Source: Diplonema papillatum
Taxonomy: Eukaryota; Euglenozoa; Diplonemea; Diplonemida; Diplonemidae
DNA length: 64,000 bases
NCBI GenBank assembly: GCA_030068145.1
Contig: JAPJBO010000005.1
Coordinates: 806,001-870,000 of the forward strand
Reading direction: 5' to 3'
Shown: positions 29,856-42,648 of the stretch, piece by piece
How positions within the stretch are numbered: position 1 is the stretch's first letter
How the letters are laid out: every line of letters begins with the position of its first letter
Program-made: the position numbers and the translations under genes
The notes under the pieces: generated by a model
The model's database searches: none
What the model was told of the DNA's origin: nothing
What the model saw: the letters and a program-made list of their open reading frames with translations, nothing else

Positions 29856-30146
29856 TTATGTGTTCCCGGCAGAGTAAGTTCGGTGTCTCGGGGAGAACCC
29901 AGCCTCGAGTCCTTTGTCCCTGTCAGAAATGAAGCCAAGGTTGCTGCCAGCGTCTATTTCGCTCAGATTTTGAAGGAATCGAGACCATGACTCTGTATCT
30001 TCCGTGGTTCCCAAAGCGTAGCAAATGGGAATTCTGCCGAGGTTGGCGTCGATGCCAACAGCGCTGAAAAGCACCCCCCCCCCCAACCCGGGCTTCCTTT
30101 TTACCCCTGCAAACCCGTGAATAGGTGCTACGGGAGTATCTGGCAA
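29856..30146 (-). pseudogene. MULE transposase core fragment
   Basis: The minus strand reads FSAVGIDANLGRIPICYA...TEDTESWSRFLQNL...ISDRDKGLEAGF. This is the MULE pattern: a first Asp in the GxDAN-type strand, SW..FL, then the second Asp in ISDRxKGL. The frame closes 17 residues later without the third acidic residue, so the remainder is frameshifted or lost. It belongs to the element described above. Confidence 0.6.
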
Positions 30147-30543
30147 CCGCTGCTTAACAGTGCATGCTAATCCATGTGGTTCATGTACTTAAAAGAACTC
30201 AATGCTTAACAGTGCTCACGTGGGCGGTGTCTTCGGACAGCACCTCGTGATGTTCGCATCACAAAACAAAGAAGACAGTGAAATGGTCGTTACCTGGTCG
30301 GGTTTCGCTCGCGACCGTTTCCTGAACAATCCTTCACTAAATCCGCGGTTAAATAACCTGGCCTTAGTGGTGCAAGCACCACGCGCTCTTCAAACCCAAG
30401 AAACATTTTCCCCCCTTTCCATGTGCGCGGCGTCAATGCTTATCAGTGGGACCACGTGGGCGGTCGCACGGATCGCGGCCCCGAAGGCCAGGAAACAAAA
30501 TGTAAACCGCCTGCCTTCTTCATCGCGCTTGGTGTACACACGA

Positions 30544-31014
30544 CTACGCGAGTCCGGATCTACTGCTCTGATGGCAGCAAAATACGGGTTGCTCTCTGTG
30601 AACGCCGGAGCTTCGTCGCTGAAGGTAACAGACCGTTAGCACCCGTTCAAAAAAACTGTCGGCCGATGGAAAAAGTGCACCCACCACTGGCAACACAGAA
30701 GTTGTGTCCGGTGACACAGGGGCAGTCCCAACAGCTTCGTCTTCGTCTTCATCTTCGTCTTCGTCTTCGTTGTCTGATGCATTCCCGGAGTCCGTCTCGT
30801 TCGTCTCAGACGCCAAAGACCCGGTTTTGCCAACCTTTTCGCTCCTCTTCAAGAGTTTACGCAATGCAGCTAACAATACATCTGGCTCACCCTTGAGGGC
30901 TTCAACGCCATCATTCAAATCCTCGCGAAACGCAAGGCTAAGAACATCACTCTTTTCATCCGCAGAGGCGAATGGGAGGTCCTTCAGAATCGAAAAAACT
31001 GTCGCCTCGGTCAT
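30544..31014 (-). CDS. Acidic-run ORF, possible N-terminal exon of the MULE
   Basis: ATG at 31014. Residues 1-60 are helical (MTEATVFSILKDLPF...), and residues 80-93 are alternating Asp/Glu. Beyond about residue 120 the protein looks less natural. It lies upstream of the MULE core on the same strand and inside the repeat-array ends, so it may be an exon or accessory ORF of that element. Confidence 0.35.
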   Translation of the reverse strand: MTEATVFSILKDLPFASADEKSDVLSLAFREDLNDGVEALKGEPDVLLAALRKLLKRSEKVGKTGSLASETNETDSGNASDNEDEDEDEDEDEAVGTAPVSPDTTSVLPVVGALFPSADSFFERVLTVCYLQRRSSGVHREQPVFCCHQSSRSGLA

Positions 31015-31084
31015 CTTTGCTATGACTTTACCATACCCCTAACACTGCAAATATTTTGGATTTGCAAAGGGAAAGGGGAGGGGG

Positions 31085-31230
31085 GCGCACACACAAAACT
31101 TTTGCAATGGAGAGCAGGCTTCCGAACACAATAGTGCACAGGGGTATTCGAAGTACGTCGTCCACACAAGTTTGCAATTGAGAGCAGGCTTCCGAGCACA
31201 ATAGTGCACCAGGTATTCGAAAATACGTCG
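31085..31230. repeat. About 75-bp tandem duplication
   Basis: The block TTTGCAATGGAGAGCAGGCTTCCGAACACA to ACGTCGTCCA occurs twice in tandem (about 31100-31172 and 31170-31240), with scattered differences. It merges at its right end with the 31-bp repeat array. Confidence 0.75.
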
Positions 31231-31650
31231 TCCATACAGGGGACTTTTCAAAAGTATGCCGTCCATACAAGGGTCTTTTCAAAAGTCAGGTGTCCATACA
31301 AGGGTCTTTTCAAAAGTATGCCGTCCATACAAGGGACTTCTCACAAGTATGCCGCATACAAGGGACTTTTCAAAAGTCAGGTGTCCATACAAGGGACTTT
31401 TCAAAAGTATGTCGCCCATACAAGGGACTTTTCGAAAGTACGGCGTCCATATAAGGGTAGGTTCTCCATACAAGGGTATTTTTGAACATCTGCCGTCCAT
31501 GTAAGGGACCAAAAAAGTCTGTCCATACAAGGTCCCTTTTGAGAATGTGCGTGTCCATACAAGGGTATTTATTCCGAACCTTCTGTCCATACAAGGGTAT
31601 TTTGCAAACCTTGTGTCCATACTAAGGCCCTTTTAGAAACATACAAAGGT

Positions 31651-32424
31651 TTATTCCAAAAGTTCGGCTCCGGATAAGGAACTTCGTCCTAGAATTAAAG
31701 TATCGGCAAAGTGGTCGATAGGACTGGTCCAATCATGTAGTTGAATGAGACATATTCCCCAGCCACTTGTCGAGGCTTGCTCAGTCAGGTGCGAAGGAAA
31801 CGTAAGGTGCTCGATGCCATGCTTTTTCCTGTCTCTAGGCAGGTTCCTACACATCCGTTCCATGCACACAGGTAGAAGCTCCCGCACCTCGTCGACCTCC
31901 TGATCCGCAGCATTCAACAACAACATCGGTGTCTGATGCAGAGACACCACCTGTAACGCCAACTCTTGTCCAAGCATGAGTAATCAAGCCCAGTTTCGTA
32001 GAAAGCAGTGTGATTCGACGAGAGCTGGAGGTTCACACCGTCGCATGCACTCATGACAATTGCTCACAGCAGCAGTATCTGGACCACCTCTGTTTTTCCT
32101 GCACTTTACTCTCTTGTACTGTAGATGTTGTTTCGCGTTTGTCACCAGCCCGGGAGCTACTTTCATTGCCAATGTTCTCGTAACATGTATTCTTCGTAAT
32201 GCGTTAAACAGTCTTTTATGATGGTTGAGGTCGCCGTAGGCAACATATCCAGTATTGACCGAGTCCAACACGATGCACATCGAAGATGTTTGAGCTTTCA
32301 AGCAGTCACACAACATGTTGTCGATCACTGTCGGACCAGCGTTTGATTCGGCGTGTTCCCAGGGGGGACCGGGACCCAGGTTGGCCTTTTTTTGTGTCTG
32401 ACAAACGCAGTTTGTCAAGAACAA
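31651..32424 (-). pseudogene. Unknown Cys-rich protein fragments
   Basis: Two adjacent minus-strand frames, 32424-31984 (146 codons) and 31977-31651 (108 codons). The first contains CDCLK, several Cys/His (NCHECMRRC, SHCF) and a hydrophobic strand (CIVLDSVNTGYVAYGDL). The second has a helical stretch rich in Leu and acidic residues. They may be exons or a broken gene; the family is not recognised. Confidence 0.3.
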
Positions 32425-32663
32425 AAACCGATCGATGGCAGCGTACTATCGTTAGATGAACAAAACAGGTTTGAAGGAAGTGCGCACAAGCAAAAAGGGA
32501 TGTAAGTTCTTCGGTTTAAGGGATTCCTGGAATAGTCTGGCCCAAGGTGGTGCGTTTGGACAAGGAGGCGCGTTTGATTTTGGCTTATGTGGCCATGGCA
32601 GTCTACCTGACTTACTGGCTGCTACTTGGCAGTTATTGGCAGCGCCGTGCAGGTGCAGGTAAT

Positions 32664-33258
32664 TTAAACGCAGGGTTGTACTTTACAACATTTGACATCC
32701 ACCCAGATTTTTTTCCTTTTTGTTCGGCAATGTTTCTTCAGGTTTCGGGGTTTCTGAATTTGGAAGGGGGCCAAATACCGTCGTTTTTTCCCGTGCTTTG
32801 TAGCGCCTGCCAGCGCAAAAGGCTCTGCGTCCAAAAAAGTGCTACTCGAAAAAGAGGCATACATTTCGCCGAACGGCTTACACTCGTCCTCATCCACCAG
32901 TCTTCGGCACCATCTCGACATGTCTAGGCTAACCTCTAACATTCTGGTGTGTTGGCATTACAAATCGCACCGCTGAAAACCCACGTTCAACGACGGCGCT
33001 TGTGAGGTACACTGCTCGAGGCGTCAGTTGCAAAGGCCCCTGCCTTTCCTTGTGCATCAGAACAGTCAGCTGCAGAGCATCGAAGAGCACCCTGTTCTTT
33101 TCACGAGCTGTCCAGTCATCAACGGGTGTGTCCTTCCTCGGCTCGCAGTTGCCGTAGCAACTGCGAGCCCGGCGGCGTTGAGGCCTATCCTGTACACGGG
33201 TATCTGTACGCTTGCGAAGGTGGGCGTTGCGTCCTCTGACAAGGTGGATGTCGGCCAA
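32664..33258 (-). pseudogene. hAT-like C-terminal fragment (tentative)
   Basis: The minus strand reads TSAVVERGFSAVRFVMPTHQNVR and continues after a one-base shift with MLEVSLDMSRW. This loosely resembles the dimerisation region of hAT transposases (ERxFSxxxxIxTxxRxxL). Plus-strand frames over the same bases are also open (33028-33414), so strand and identity are both uncertain. Confidence 0.25.
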
Positions 33259-33480
33259 GTTCGGAGCGCGTTCAGCCGGCTTGCTTCAGCCCTATTTGAT
33301 GCTAAAAATAACACCGAGTTGCTAGAAAAGATGACCCGCGGCGAGTGTGACGTATTCCGCAATTGTTGCTGCACACTGGAACGAGGATACCGAAGACGAA
33401 GCAGCAAGCGGTGAGTGTCAGACGTATCTTCCAGCTTCAGGAAAAGCACCCACAGTGTATACAAGACGCTGGGATTACGT
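32805..33480 (+). pseudogene. First copy of a duplicated segment with a possible exon
   Basis: About 32805-33480 matches 34185-34690 in the same orientation, with insertions, deletions and roughly 15-20% differences. The best conserved part, 33235-33414, is open on the plus strand (FSRLASALFDAKNNTELLEK) and ends at AAGCG|GTGAGT, a good splice donor. Product unknown. Confidence 0.4.
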
Positions 33481-34013
33481 GATACTACGGGGAAGGGGGT
33501 GAACCGTTCAAAGCTAATCTCCGTGGTGTCAGATGTTGACTGTCTCCGGAGCGTCATTTATCGGGTTGCCGCCGGGTGTTACGAGCTCGTGCAGTACTGC
33601 CCACCCAGAAATCTGGCATTTGGACCGTCTGTTCTGGAAGGGGTCAAAGAAGGAGAGTTGCCTTCGGTTCCACCGTTGCCGAATCTGACTGATGTTCGAG
33701 TTGGAGAAGCGAACGAAAGGTGCGTCTGGGTCGAGATAAAAAACTGTTGTGGCACATGTCCAAGCAGGAGGAAGCCAGGTGGACCAGGTGGCTAGCAGAA
33801 AGAGGAAACGAGAAGACCTGGTCGCATCGATCTGCGGTACGCAGTACCGCAGATGTCCAGGGCGTTTTAGTTGCATTTGCCCTTGCTCCCCGCTTTCTTC
33901 TGCGCGACTTGTTTCTTGACGAAGACGGCGCAAACAAGTATCAGAACATGGGGACTCGTCCGATGACCTTTTCGCACCGCCGGACATCCAGAGCTTTATG
34001 CAGTACATTTTGA
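33415..34013 (+). pseudogene. Unknown coding remnant between the duplicated segments
   Basis: The plus-strand frames 33415-33795 and 33720-34013 overlap in a way that suggests a frameshift: the first reads CYELVQYCPPRNLAFGP and the second reads WHMSKQEEARWTRWLAERG and then FLLRDLFLDEDG. They could be consecutive parts of one broken gene. No family recognised. Confidence 0.25.
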
Positions 34014-34184
34014 GCACATCGCTACTGGGCGATTCGTAAAACTCGAGTGCAAGAAAACAACTTCGAGCCAAGATAGTTTTTCCACCTGCCAGACGACTTT
34101 GAGACAGTGCGAGAGTTTAGTATTTGCGCATGCCTGTTCTGTCGTCGAAAGAAGAAATAGGGGTGATCTACCCGAGTCAAAAGG

Positions 34185-34890
34185 CTCTTAGTCCCAAAAA
34201 GCGCTACTCGAAAAACAGGCACACATTTTGCTGAACGTATTATCTGTCTTGTACTCATCCTCATCCATCAGTCTTCGGCACCATCTCGACGAACTTCTCG
34301 ACACCCTCTTTCAGAGTTGCAATGGCTTGAGAAGATCCGCCTCCTTGGGTTAATCTTGCAGACCGTCATGTACCCGCTTTTCGTGTATCTATACGGCTTT
34401 GCGAAGTCGGGCGTTGGGTCATCCGACAAGCAATGGATGTCGGCCAGGTTAGTAGCGCGTTCAGCCGGTTTGCTTCAGCCCTATTTGATGCTGAAAAGGA
34501 CACCGAGTCGCTAGAAAAGATGACCCGTGGCGAGTGTGATGTATTCCACAATTCTTGCTGCACAATGGAACAAGGAAAAGGTTTAAAAAGGTACCCAAGC
34601 CGAAGCAGCAAGCGGTGATGCTGCCAGATGTATCTTCCCAGCAGCTTCAGGAACAGCTCCCACAGCGTTTAAAAGACGGTGGGATTCGCGGTGGTTCGCG
34701 GAGGCGTGTCCTTGAGCAAGGGTGTTCGGTGGAAAAGGAGCTCGCAAGCTGGTTGAAGGAGGACGTTGTTTCACCAGCTGCGTTTCCGCGCGTGTGGCCA
34801 GCGTGGGGGAGAGACCGTTCCAGTCCGCACCTCCCCCCACAGCCTTCTTCTCTGCTGGCAAAGGACCATTGGGATAGGAGCTTGATTTGA
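34185..34890 (+). pseudogene. Second copy of the duplicated segment
   Basis: It contains MDVGQVSSAFSRFASALFD (34433 onwards), matching the first copy, but the donor site is changed (AAGCG|GTGATG). The frame 34555-34890 continues downstream. From 34900 to 35040 there is only A/G-rich sequence. Confidence 0.4.
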
Positions 34891-35039
34891 CCAAAAACTT
34901 GCACCCAAAATTTTGACCAAGTTTTCACCAGCTGGCTATAAACTAAAAAAGATTTCAGCACCCCTCAGTGGCTATAAGCTAAATAAAAAAAGGTTTGGGG
35001 AAATTACAGGTATGGGTCGATGTAAAAAAGGGGGGGGTG

Positions 35040-35619
35040 GGGCGGCTATGATGGCAAGTAAACGGAAACGTTTCCCGTTTCCGTTTCCATACTTTCAAGG
35101 AAACGGCGTTTCCTTATTTGGGAAACGGCTGCTGCAGATTGCGGTGTGTAAGGTGACCACACCTCGGATGGGCGGGGGGAAATTTTTTTAGGGATATTTC
35201 CCAACGAGCCAGCAAAACAAATTTATCTGTGCAAACGGTGCTAGTCCCGAACTGCGCGGTCCTTCGTAGTGGTGGCAACCAAGCACTCAGAGAATTGGGC
35301 CTGGAGACCTCCCCGTAAAGTTTCTCGACAAGGTTCGTATGCGCGACAGTCTTTTTGGTTTTGGCTGCAAGTTGACCCACCCTGTCGTGGATGTGAGCAG
35401 CCTCAATAGCTGGAGTTAAAAAAGCGGGTGTCACACCCGCTTTTCGGGTGTGACTCGGGCACCCTCTTTAGCTCCAACTTCTGGGGCTGGACCTCACCGT
35501 GTAGTATTCCCTGGTGGTGTTAGCGTGGTTTGTGGGTAGCAAGGAGCCGTTTCCGTTTCCGTTTCCATGTTTTGGAAAAAACGGATGGAAACGCGTTTAC
35601 TTGCCAACATATAGCCCTA
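35040..35619. mobile_element. TIR element (MITE-like), GGCAAGTAAACG ends
   Basis: The left end GGCTATGATGGCAAGTAAACG (35044-35064) and the inverse of CGTTTACTTGCCAACATATAGCC (about 35594-35616) match apart from small differences. Just inside, GTTTCCGTTTCC iterations are mirrored at both ends. No transposase is present. Its right end was disrupted by the next element. A perfect 21-base palindrome (AAGCGGGTGT C ACACCCGCTT) lies at 35422-35442. Confidence 0.65.
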
Positions 35620-37975
35620 CACGACGAACTTGTTAGCTGTTTTTTTTGGGACATAACTAGTTATATTTCTAACAAGTGATGTAACAAGTGGTCACTTGTT
35701 ATATAACAAGTGATCACTTGTTATATAACAAGTGATTGCTTGTTACAACAAGTGTTTGGTTGCAATTTCATAAGGAACCTGGGGTTTGTTCCTACCTACG
35801 AGAGAAAGTCACGTGATCTGCAAGACACTAGGCTTTTGGCAAACAAACGGTTGCTGTAAGCACGCTTGGCATTTGCACACCCGAACCGCTCATTCGGGGT
35901 TTATCTGTGGGTCGAAGTTTCTTGTCGTGTGAAAAACCCCGAGCCGGGTACCACGGCCCAGCCAAACGAGCGTGATTTCGTGTTTTTTGACATTTTCGCC
36001 CAAGGCGGTGACCGTACTCCGGGTATTACACATCACCTCCACTGCGGCATGGCACCGAATTTACGGCCAAAAAGCTGCGGAACTGCGTATTTGCACCAAA
36101 GCCAAAAAAGGAGGGTTTTCGGCCTGTCAACGAAATCAGGGGGTTTTGCCTATTTCGGGGAGCGAGATTGACTGTTACCGTTACGCCTTCCTGAAGCCCG
36201 AGACTGCCAGAAAATTACCCCCACTGGCAGCACACAACACCTGGCGGGCAGAAAAGCACTCAGGGGACCATAATATCCCACCCAGATGCTCCAGAAAAGT
36301 CCAAGGTCCGTACATGGCGATAATCTGCATCTGCTCTCTTTCGTGATTACCTCTTCGTGCTACCTCTCTTCGTCACTGGCACCTTATCTCGCACCTCTGT
36401 CTTCGATGATGGCGAGTCCTTACGCCGCCGCTTCGTTGCAGCGGCCGTCCTAGTGTCGTCGCCTTCTGCGGCGTTCTCGATGGCGGTGTTGGCGCCGGCA
36501 TCCGCCGCTTCCGTTGTGGCGCTTTGGGCTGATGGTCGCAGCTTGCGTCTCGACTTCGGTGTCGGTTCGGGCGTCCTCACGGGACCGCTCTGCGCAAGGT
36601 AGGGCCGTAATAGCGTAGCCCCCTCCCCGCCATCGCCAAGGCCGGCTGCAGGGAAAGTGGTCGCCACAAAGGAAATACCCCGAAACTCCCCGAATTTCCC
36701 CGAAACTCCCCGATATTCTTAGATCACGTGAGGTAGGTACAAACCCCAGGTTCCTTATGAAATTGCAGCCAAACACTTGTTAGAACAAGCAATCGCTTGT
36801 TATATAACAAGCAATCACTTGTTATATAACAAGTGATCGCTTGCACATGGGTCAATGCCAAACCCCCCCCCCCCCCCCCCCGCTCTTCAAACCCAAGAAA
36901 CATTTTCCCCCCCCCCTTTGCACTTCTTCAGCTCAAAAAATTTCTGAGTCAAACCCGGGTATTTCTGGGCCCAGGATCACCCCAACAACAACTTCTGAGT
37001 GTTATTTCCTACCAGATGGGCCCCGTGCCATGCACAGGAGCTCACAAACCCACACAGATGGGGGGTATGGTACCCCCACCCCCCCCTCCCGCATGATCCA
37101 AAATAGGGCCAAAAACAGGCATTTTTTCAGATTTTCCACTGTGGTCTGGGAATGGGCGGCAAGGGTCAGCACCTGGAGAAAGAAATATGTATTCCGCTCT
37201 GGGTGACCATGCGCGCACCAAATTAGCCTCGGAGACTCCTGTTTTTACGTGCAGATTCCTCATTGCCAGCCCCCAAGACTCCTGCCTGTTCACCGCACCA
37301 GACACTGTCTGTCCGGTGTGATAATAAGGGGGTTTGAGACGCATTTAGGGGCTTGACCACTAGTTTATGGCGGTATGTGTCGTTTTATTTCTGCAGCTTG
37401 TATTTTGGCCCAGAAATTCCGAAAATAAACGCCATAAACTAGTGGTCAAGCCCCCAAATGCGTCCCAAACCCCCTTAATAGCACACCGGACAGACAGTGG
37501 CTGGTGCGGTGAACAGGCAGGAGTCTTGGGGGCTGGCAGTGAGGTATCTGCACGTAAAAACAGGAGTCTCCGAGGCCAATTTGGTGCGCGCATGGTCACC
37601 CGGAGCGGAATACACATTTCTTTCTCCAGGTGCTGACCCTTGCCGCCCATTCCCAGACCACAGTGGAAAATCTGAAAAAATGCCTGTTTTTGGCCCTATT
37701 TTGGATCATGCGGGAGGGGGGGGTGGGGGTACCATACCCCCCATCTGTGTGGGTTTGTGAGCTCCTATGCATGGCACGGGGCCCATCTGGTAGGAAATAA
37801 CACTCAGAAGTTGTTTTTGGGGTGATCCTGGGCCCAGAAATACCCGGGTTTGACTCAGAAATTTTTTGAGCTGAAGAAGTGCAAAGGGGGGGGGGGGTTT
37901 TGGCATTGACCCACATTTTCACTTGTTAGGTCACTTGTTATATAACAAGTGATTGTGCATAACAAGTGCGTCGTG
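35620..37975. mobile_element. TIR element with 10-bp target duplication, itself invaded
   Basis: The ends CACGACGAACTTGTTA and the inverse of TAACAAGTGCGTCGTG match with one difference. TATAGCCCTA occurs immediately outside both ends (35610-35619 and 37976-37985), a probable 10-bp target duplication, as in Mutator-like elements. The long inverted ends consist of palindromic ACTTGTTATATAACAAGTGA units and a 60-bp block (35751-35818 against 36722-36779). A foldback element at 36848-37913 interrupts the right arm. The interior holds only a Lys/Arg-rich minus-strand ORF of 106 codons (36347-36667), so the element is probably non-autonomous. Confidence 0.8.
36848..37913. mobile_element. Foldback element: 500-bp inverted arms
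   Basis: Arms of about 36848-37371 and 37429-37913 are inverted copies, near-identical apart from a few percent of changes, around a spacer of about 60 bp. The termini are GGGTCAATGCCAAA and its inverse. ACAT flanks both ends, a possible 4-bp target duplication. The arms contain G/C runs and no coding sequence. It sits in the right inverted end of the element at 35620-37975 and is therefore younger. Confidence 0.85.
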
Positions 37976-38189
37976 TATAGCCCTAGGGGGGGGGGGGGGG
38001 GGGGCATAGATGGAAACATAAAACCCAAAACCCAAGGCCACTACTGGCCGGCTGGTCCCGGTTCCCGATCTTGAATATACCTTCGAATCTAAACGGGCGT
38101 AGCCCGGTTTTTTTTTTTTGGCGCCAATCCTTCCGAAAGAGAGGGGGGATCCGGGGGGCGCCGCCCCCCGGCCGAACGGTACGGTACAC

Positions 38190-39915
38190 CCGTGAGGTGT
38201 GCTTCTTCGATGAGCGCTGCCAGGTGCCATAAAAGGTCGTCTTTACCATGCTTCTTTCGGCATCCGTGCACGCCGCTTGGCGCAATCTCGTCCATCCACG
38301 CAAGTGCTTCCTTCGCTCGTATGGCCCCCCAAAACCGGTATAGCACAGGGGTTATCGAGATAGGCCGTGCTTTCGGGCTTCGGTAGCAGGTGGATGATCG
38401 CGTGCATTGGCTGTTCCGGCCATTGTCCCGCTCTCAACTGCATTCATGGCGTCCGCCATTAGCTGTAATATCTCAGACGGGAGCTGACGTAGTTCGTGCA
38501 CGCGCCATCCATGGAGTCCGGGAGACGATGTCTTCTTCATCCTCTTGAGGGCCGAGTCTACATCGGCTGCACTGATGGGTTCACACAGCATCGCATGGGG
38601 CGCGGGAAGGTATCGCGCGTAGTGCGTTTTGAATGCATTCCATTGTGGTTCCGGTATGTTCGTGTATCGTTGGAATATAGTATCTCCCTCCAGAGGCGGG
38701 AGCGCTGCTCTTTCAGCGCGGCAATTGTTCCGCGCTGCGATCCCTCTAGTCTCTCCACCATCGCCACAAGCCCTGCAACTCTTCGCTGCCTCCCGTGGGT
38801 ATGTGCCGTGGCAGGAACTCCTCTGCGTTCCTTCTCCGGAGCGCGTTTCTTGCGTTACGTTCAGCAACTGTCATCTCGCCTGCCTGACCGCTGCTTAACC
38901 TCTGCCTCGCCTCCGCGACCTCTGTCCGTAGCATCCCGAGGACCTTGTCGCGCTGTTTCGTGGACCAGTCCATCGCCCCCCGCGTCGTGCATGCCTGCCT
39001 CGCGGATGCGTGCGTTTCTCGAGTCGTGTAGCCGTTGGCCGGTATGCGTTTGATCCCTTTTCGAGGCTCGCCCGTTGCAGGCCTACGAGGTATGTTTCCG
39101 CCACCTCAGATGCATTCCTCAACGTCCCTTCCCTGCCCCGCATACTGTTCGCTTGCGGTTCTGGCCGATGCTAAACTCCTTGCTTCTCGCATTGCGCAGC
39201 ACCGGCAGCCTCTTCGGAAAATGGGCTATTCGGTGGCTGCGCTCGGGAGGTACGAACGCCGGTATGTCAAGCGTTATGAAGAGCGGGCAGTGAGTCGGTA
39301 TGTCGTACTCTCCTGCTTTTGCGGTTTCAACAGCGACCATGGTCTGCGCCGCTATCGCGTTGAGGAAACACATGTCTATCCTAGAGCCCCCCGCTCCCGC
39401 CCAGCAGGTGGCTGGTGCGGCTTGCGATCTCGCCCGCGCCGCTGCGGCTGCCGCATCGACCCAACCATTCTGACAGGCTGCGGTTAGGGACATGCTTCCC
39501 TCCGTTGGCGTGTTAAAATCGCCTAAGACAGCTATCGGTGCCTGCCCGAGTCCCGCCGTCATCTCAAAAATTTCGGCAATGAGCTTCTCCACCACTGCCG
39601 ACTCCCTGCCAACTGGCGCGTACACCGGTATCACGTGCAGCACCGATCGCGCGTTGCCTGTTGCTACAACTGCGTGTGCTACTCGTGTGCTCCTCGTCAA
39701 CTCTCTCTCCAATCGTGTGGTCGGCCGGGAGACACTTGCCACCATGCCACCTCCTAGTACCCGCTGTCCTATTCCGTTCGCGCCGACAACAATGGGAACG
39801 TCGTCGCCCCAGTGGCAGTTCCACCCGTATGCTGCCAGATATAGCCCGCATGTTCTCTTCGCCTCTGGGCCCGCCCTAGTCTCTTGCAGGGCGACTATAT
39901 CCGCGGGTAAGGTAC
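38190..39915 (-). pseudogene. Truncated OTU-LINE copy (endonuclease to RT)
   Basis: From 39915 down the minus strand reads DIVALQETRAG, then VLGDFNTPT and DIPTHCPLFITL (APE-type endonuclease with its Glu, GDFN and D-x-x-x-H motifs). Below that come the linker and the RT start SSPGLHGWRVHELRQLP and then SGVHGCRKKHGKDDLLWHL. Several frameshifts and small deletions occur (near 39120, 38900, 38440 and 38350), and it ends before the RT catalytic motifs at the GGTACGGTACA repeat. It is a both-ends-truncated relative of the LINEs at 42-57 kb in opposite orientation. Confidence 0.8.
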
Positions 39916-40135
39916 ACTAGTCAGTGCACTAGTCATTTTTACTAGTGCACTAGTCAAGCTTCTTCACTAGTACAATGACTAGTCAAAACACCTTTTCACT
40001 TTTACTAGTGCACCGTGTAAGGCCCCTAAACTCGGCATCGTTGTCAGCCGGACGGCAACGAGGGGGTGGTACCCACCCCCACCCAGGGTTAGCAACTTCG
40101 GTTTGGGTCTCAAGATTCGTATCAGCACTGCCTCC
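39915..40135. repeat. ACTAGT cluster and dispersed repeat
   Basis: 39916-40012 holds eight ACTAGT palindromes in 17-20 base units (GTGCACTAGTCA type). 40018-40130 is the intact form of the unit found inverted and split at 25.56-25.94 kb. Confidence 0.75.
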
Positions 40136-40144
40136 CCCCACCCT

Positions 40145-40400
40145 CAAAGTTCGAAGGTTTCCAGGGTGGGGACATCTCCGGACGTCAAAATAGAGGTGTC
40201 TCCTTGGTGGGGACAACTCGAAACGATGACATTCAGGTGTCTCCCTCAAAGTCTGAAGGTTTCCAGGGTGGGGACATCTCCGGACGTCAAAATAGAGGTG
40301 TCTCCTTGGTGGGGACAACTCGAAACGATGAAATTCAAGTGTCTCCCTCAAAGTTTGAAGGTTTCCAGTGTGGGGACATCTCCGGATCAAAATGGAGGTG
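40145..40400. repeat. 102-bp tandem repeat, 2.5 copies
   Basis: The phrase TCTCCTTGGTGGGGACAACT recurs at 40199 and 40301 (102-bp period), with flanking CTCAAAGTCTGAAGGTTTCC also repeated. An ORF across it is in frame because the period is a multiple of three, but nothing else suggests a protein. Confidence 0.85.
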
Positions 40401-40499
40401 TCGAAGCTGAGGGTGTATATTTTGGTGAAGCCTCGAGATTCTGTTGGAATTTTGTGAAGCTTGTGTGTTTCCTGCACACGAGCTGTGACGAGAGCCTCT

Positions 40500-42583
<2,084 letters not shown>

Positions 42584-42648
42584 AACACACACACACACAC
42601 ACACACACAGGGGGGAAAAACCACATAGCACACACTCTATTGACTAAG

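Larger units (their letters stand above)
29505..31645 (-). mobile_element. MULE with ends made of inverted 31-bp repeat arrays
   Basis: At 29505-29665 four units of CCCTTGTATGGACA plus ACCTGACTTT spacing run forward. At about 31225-31645 some 15 units of the inverse TGTCCATACAAGGG run in reverse. Between them, on the minus strand, lie a Mutator-like transposase core (29856-30146) and an acidic-rich ORF (30544-31014). Long, repeat-built inverted ends around a MULE domain suggest one transposon of about 2.1 kb, with a 145-bp dispersed repeat also inside it (30271-30416). Confidence 0.6.

Noticed and set aside
36841..37206. Proline-rich ORFs in the foldback arms
   Set aside because: The same ORFs appear in mirror image in the other arm and depend on C-run length; non-coding.
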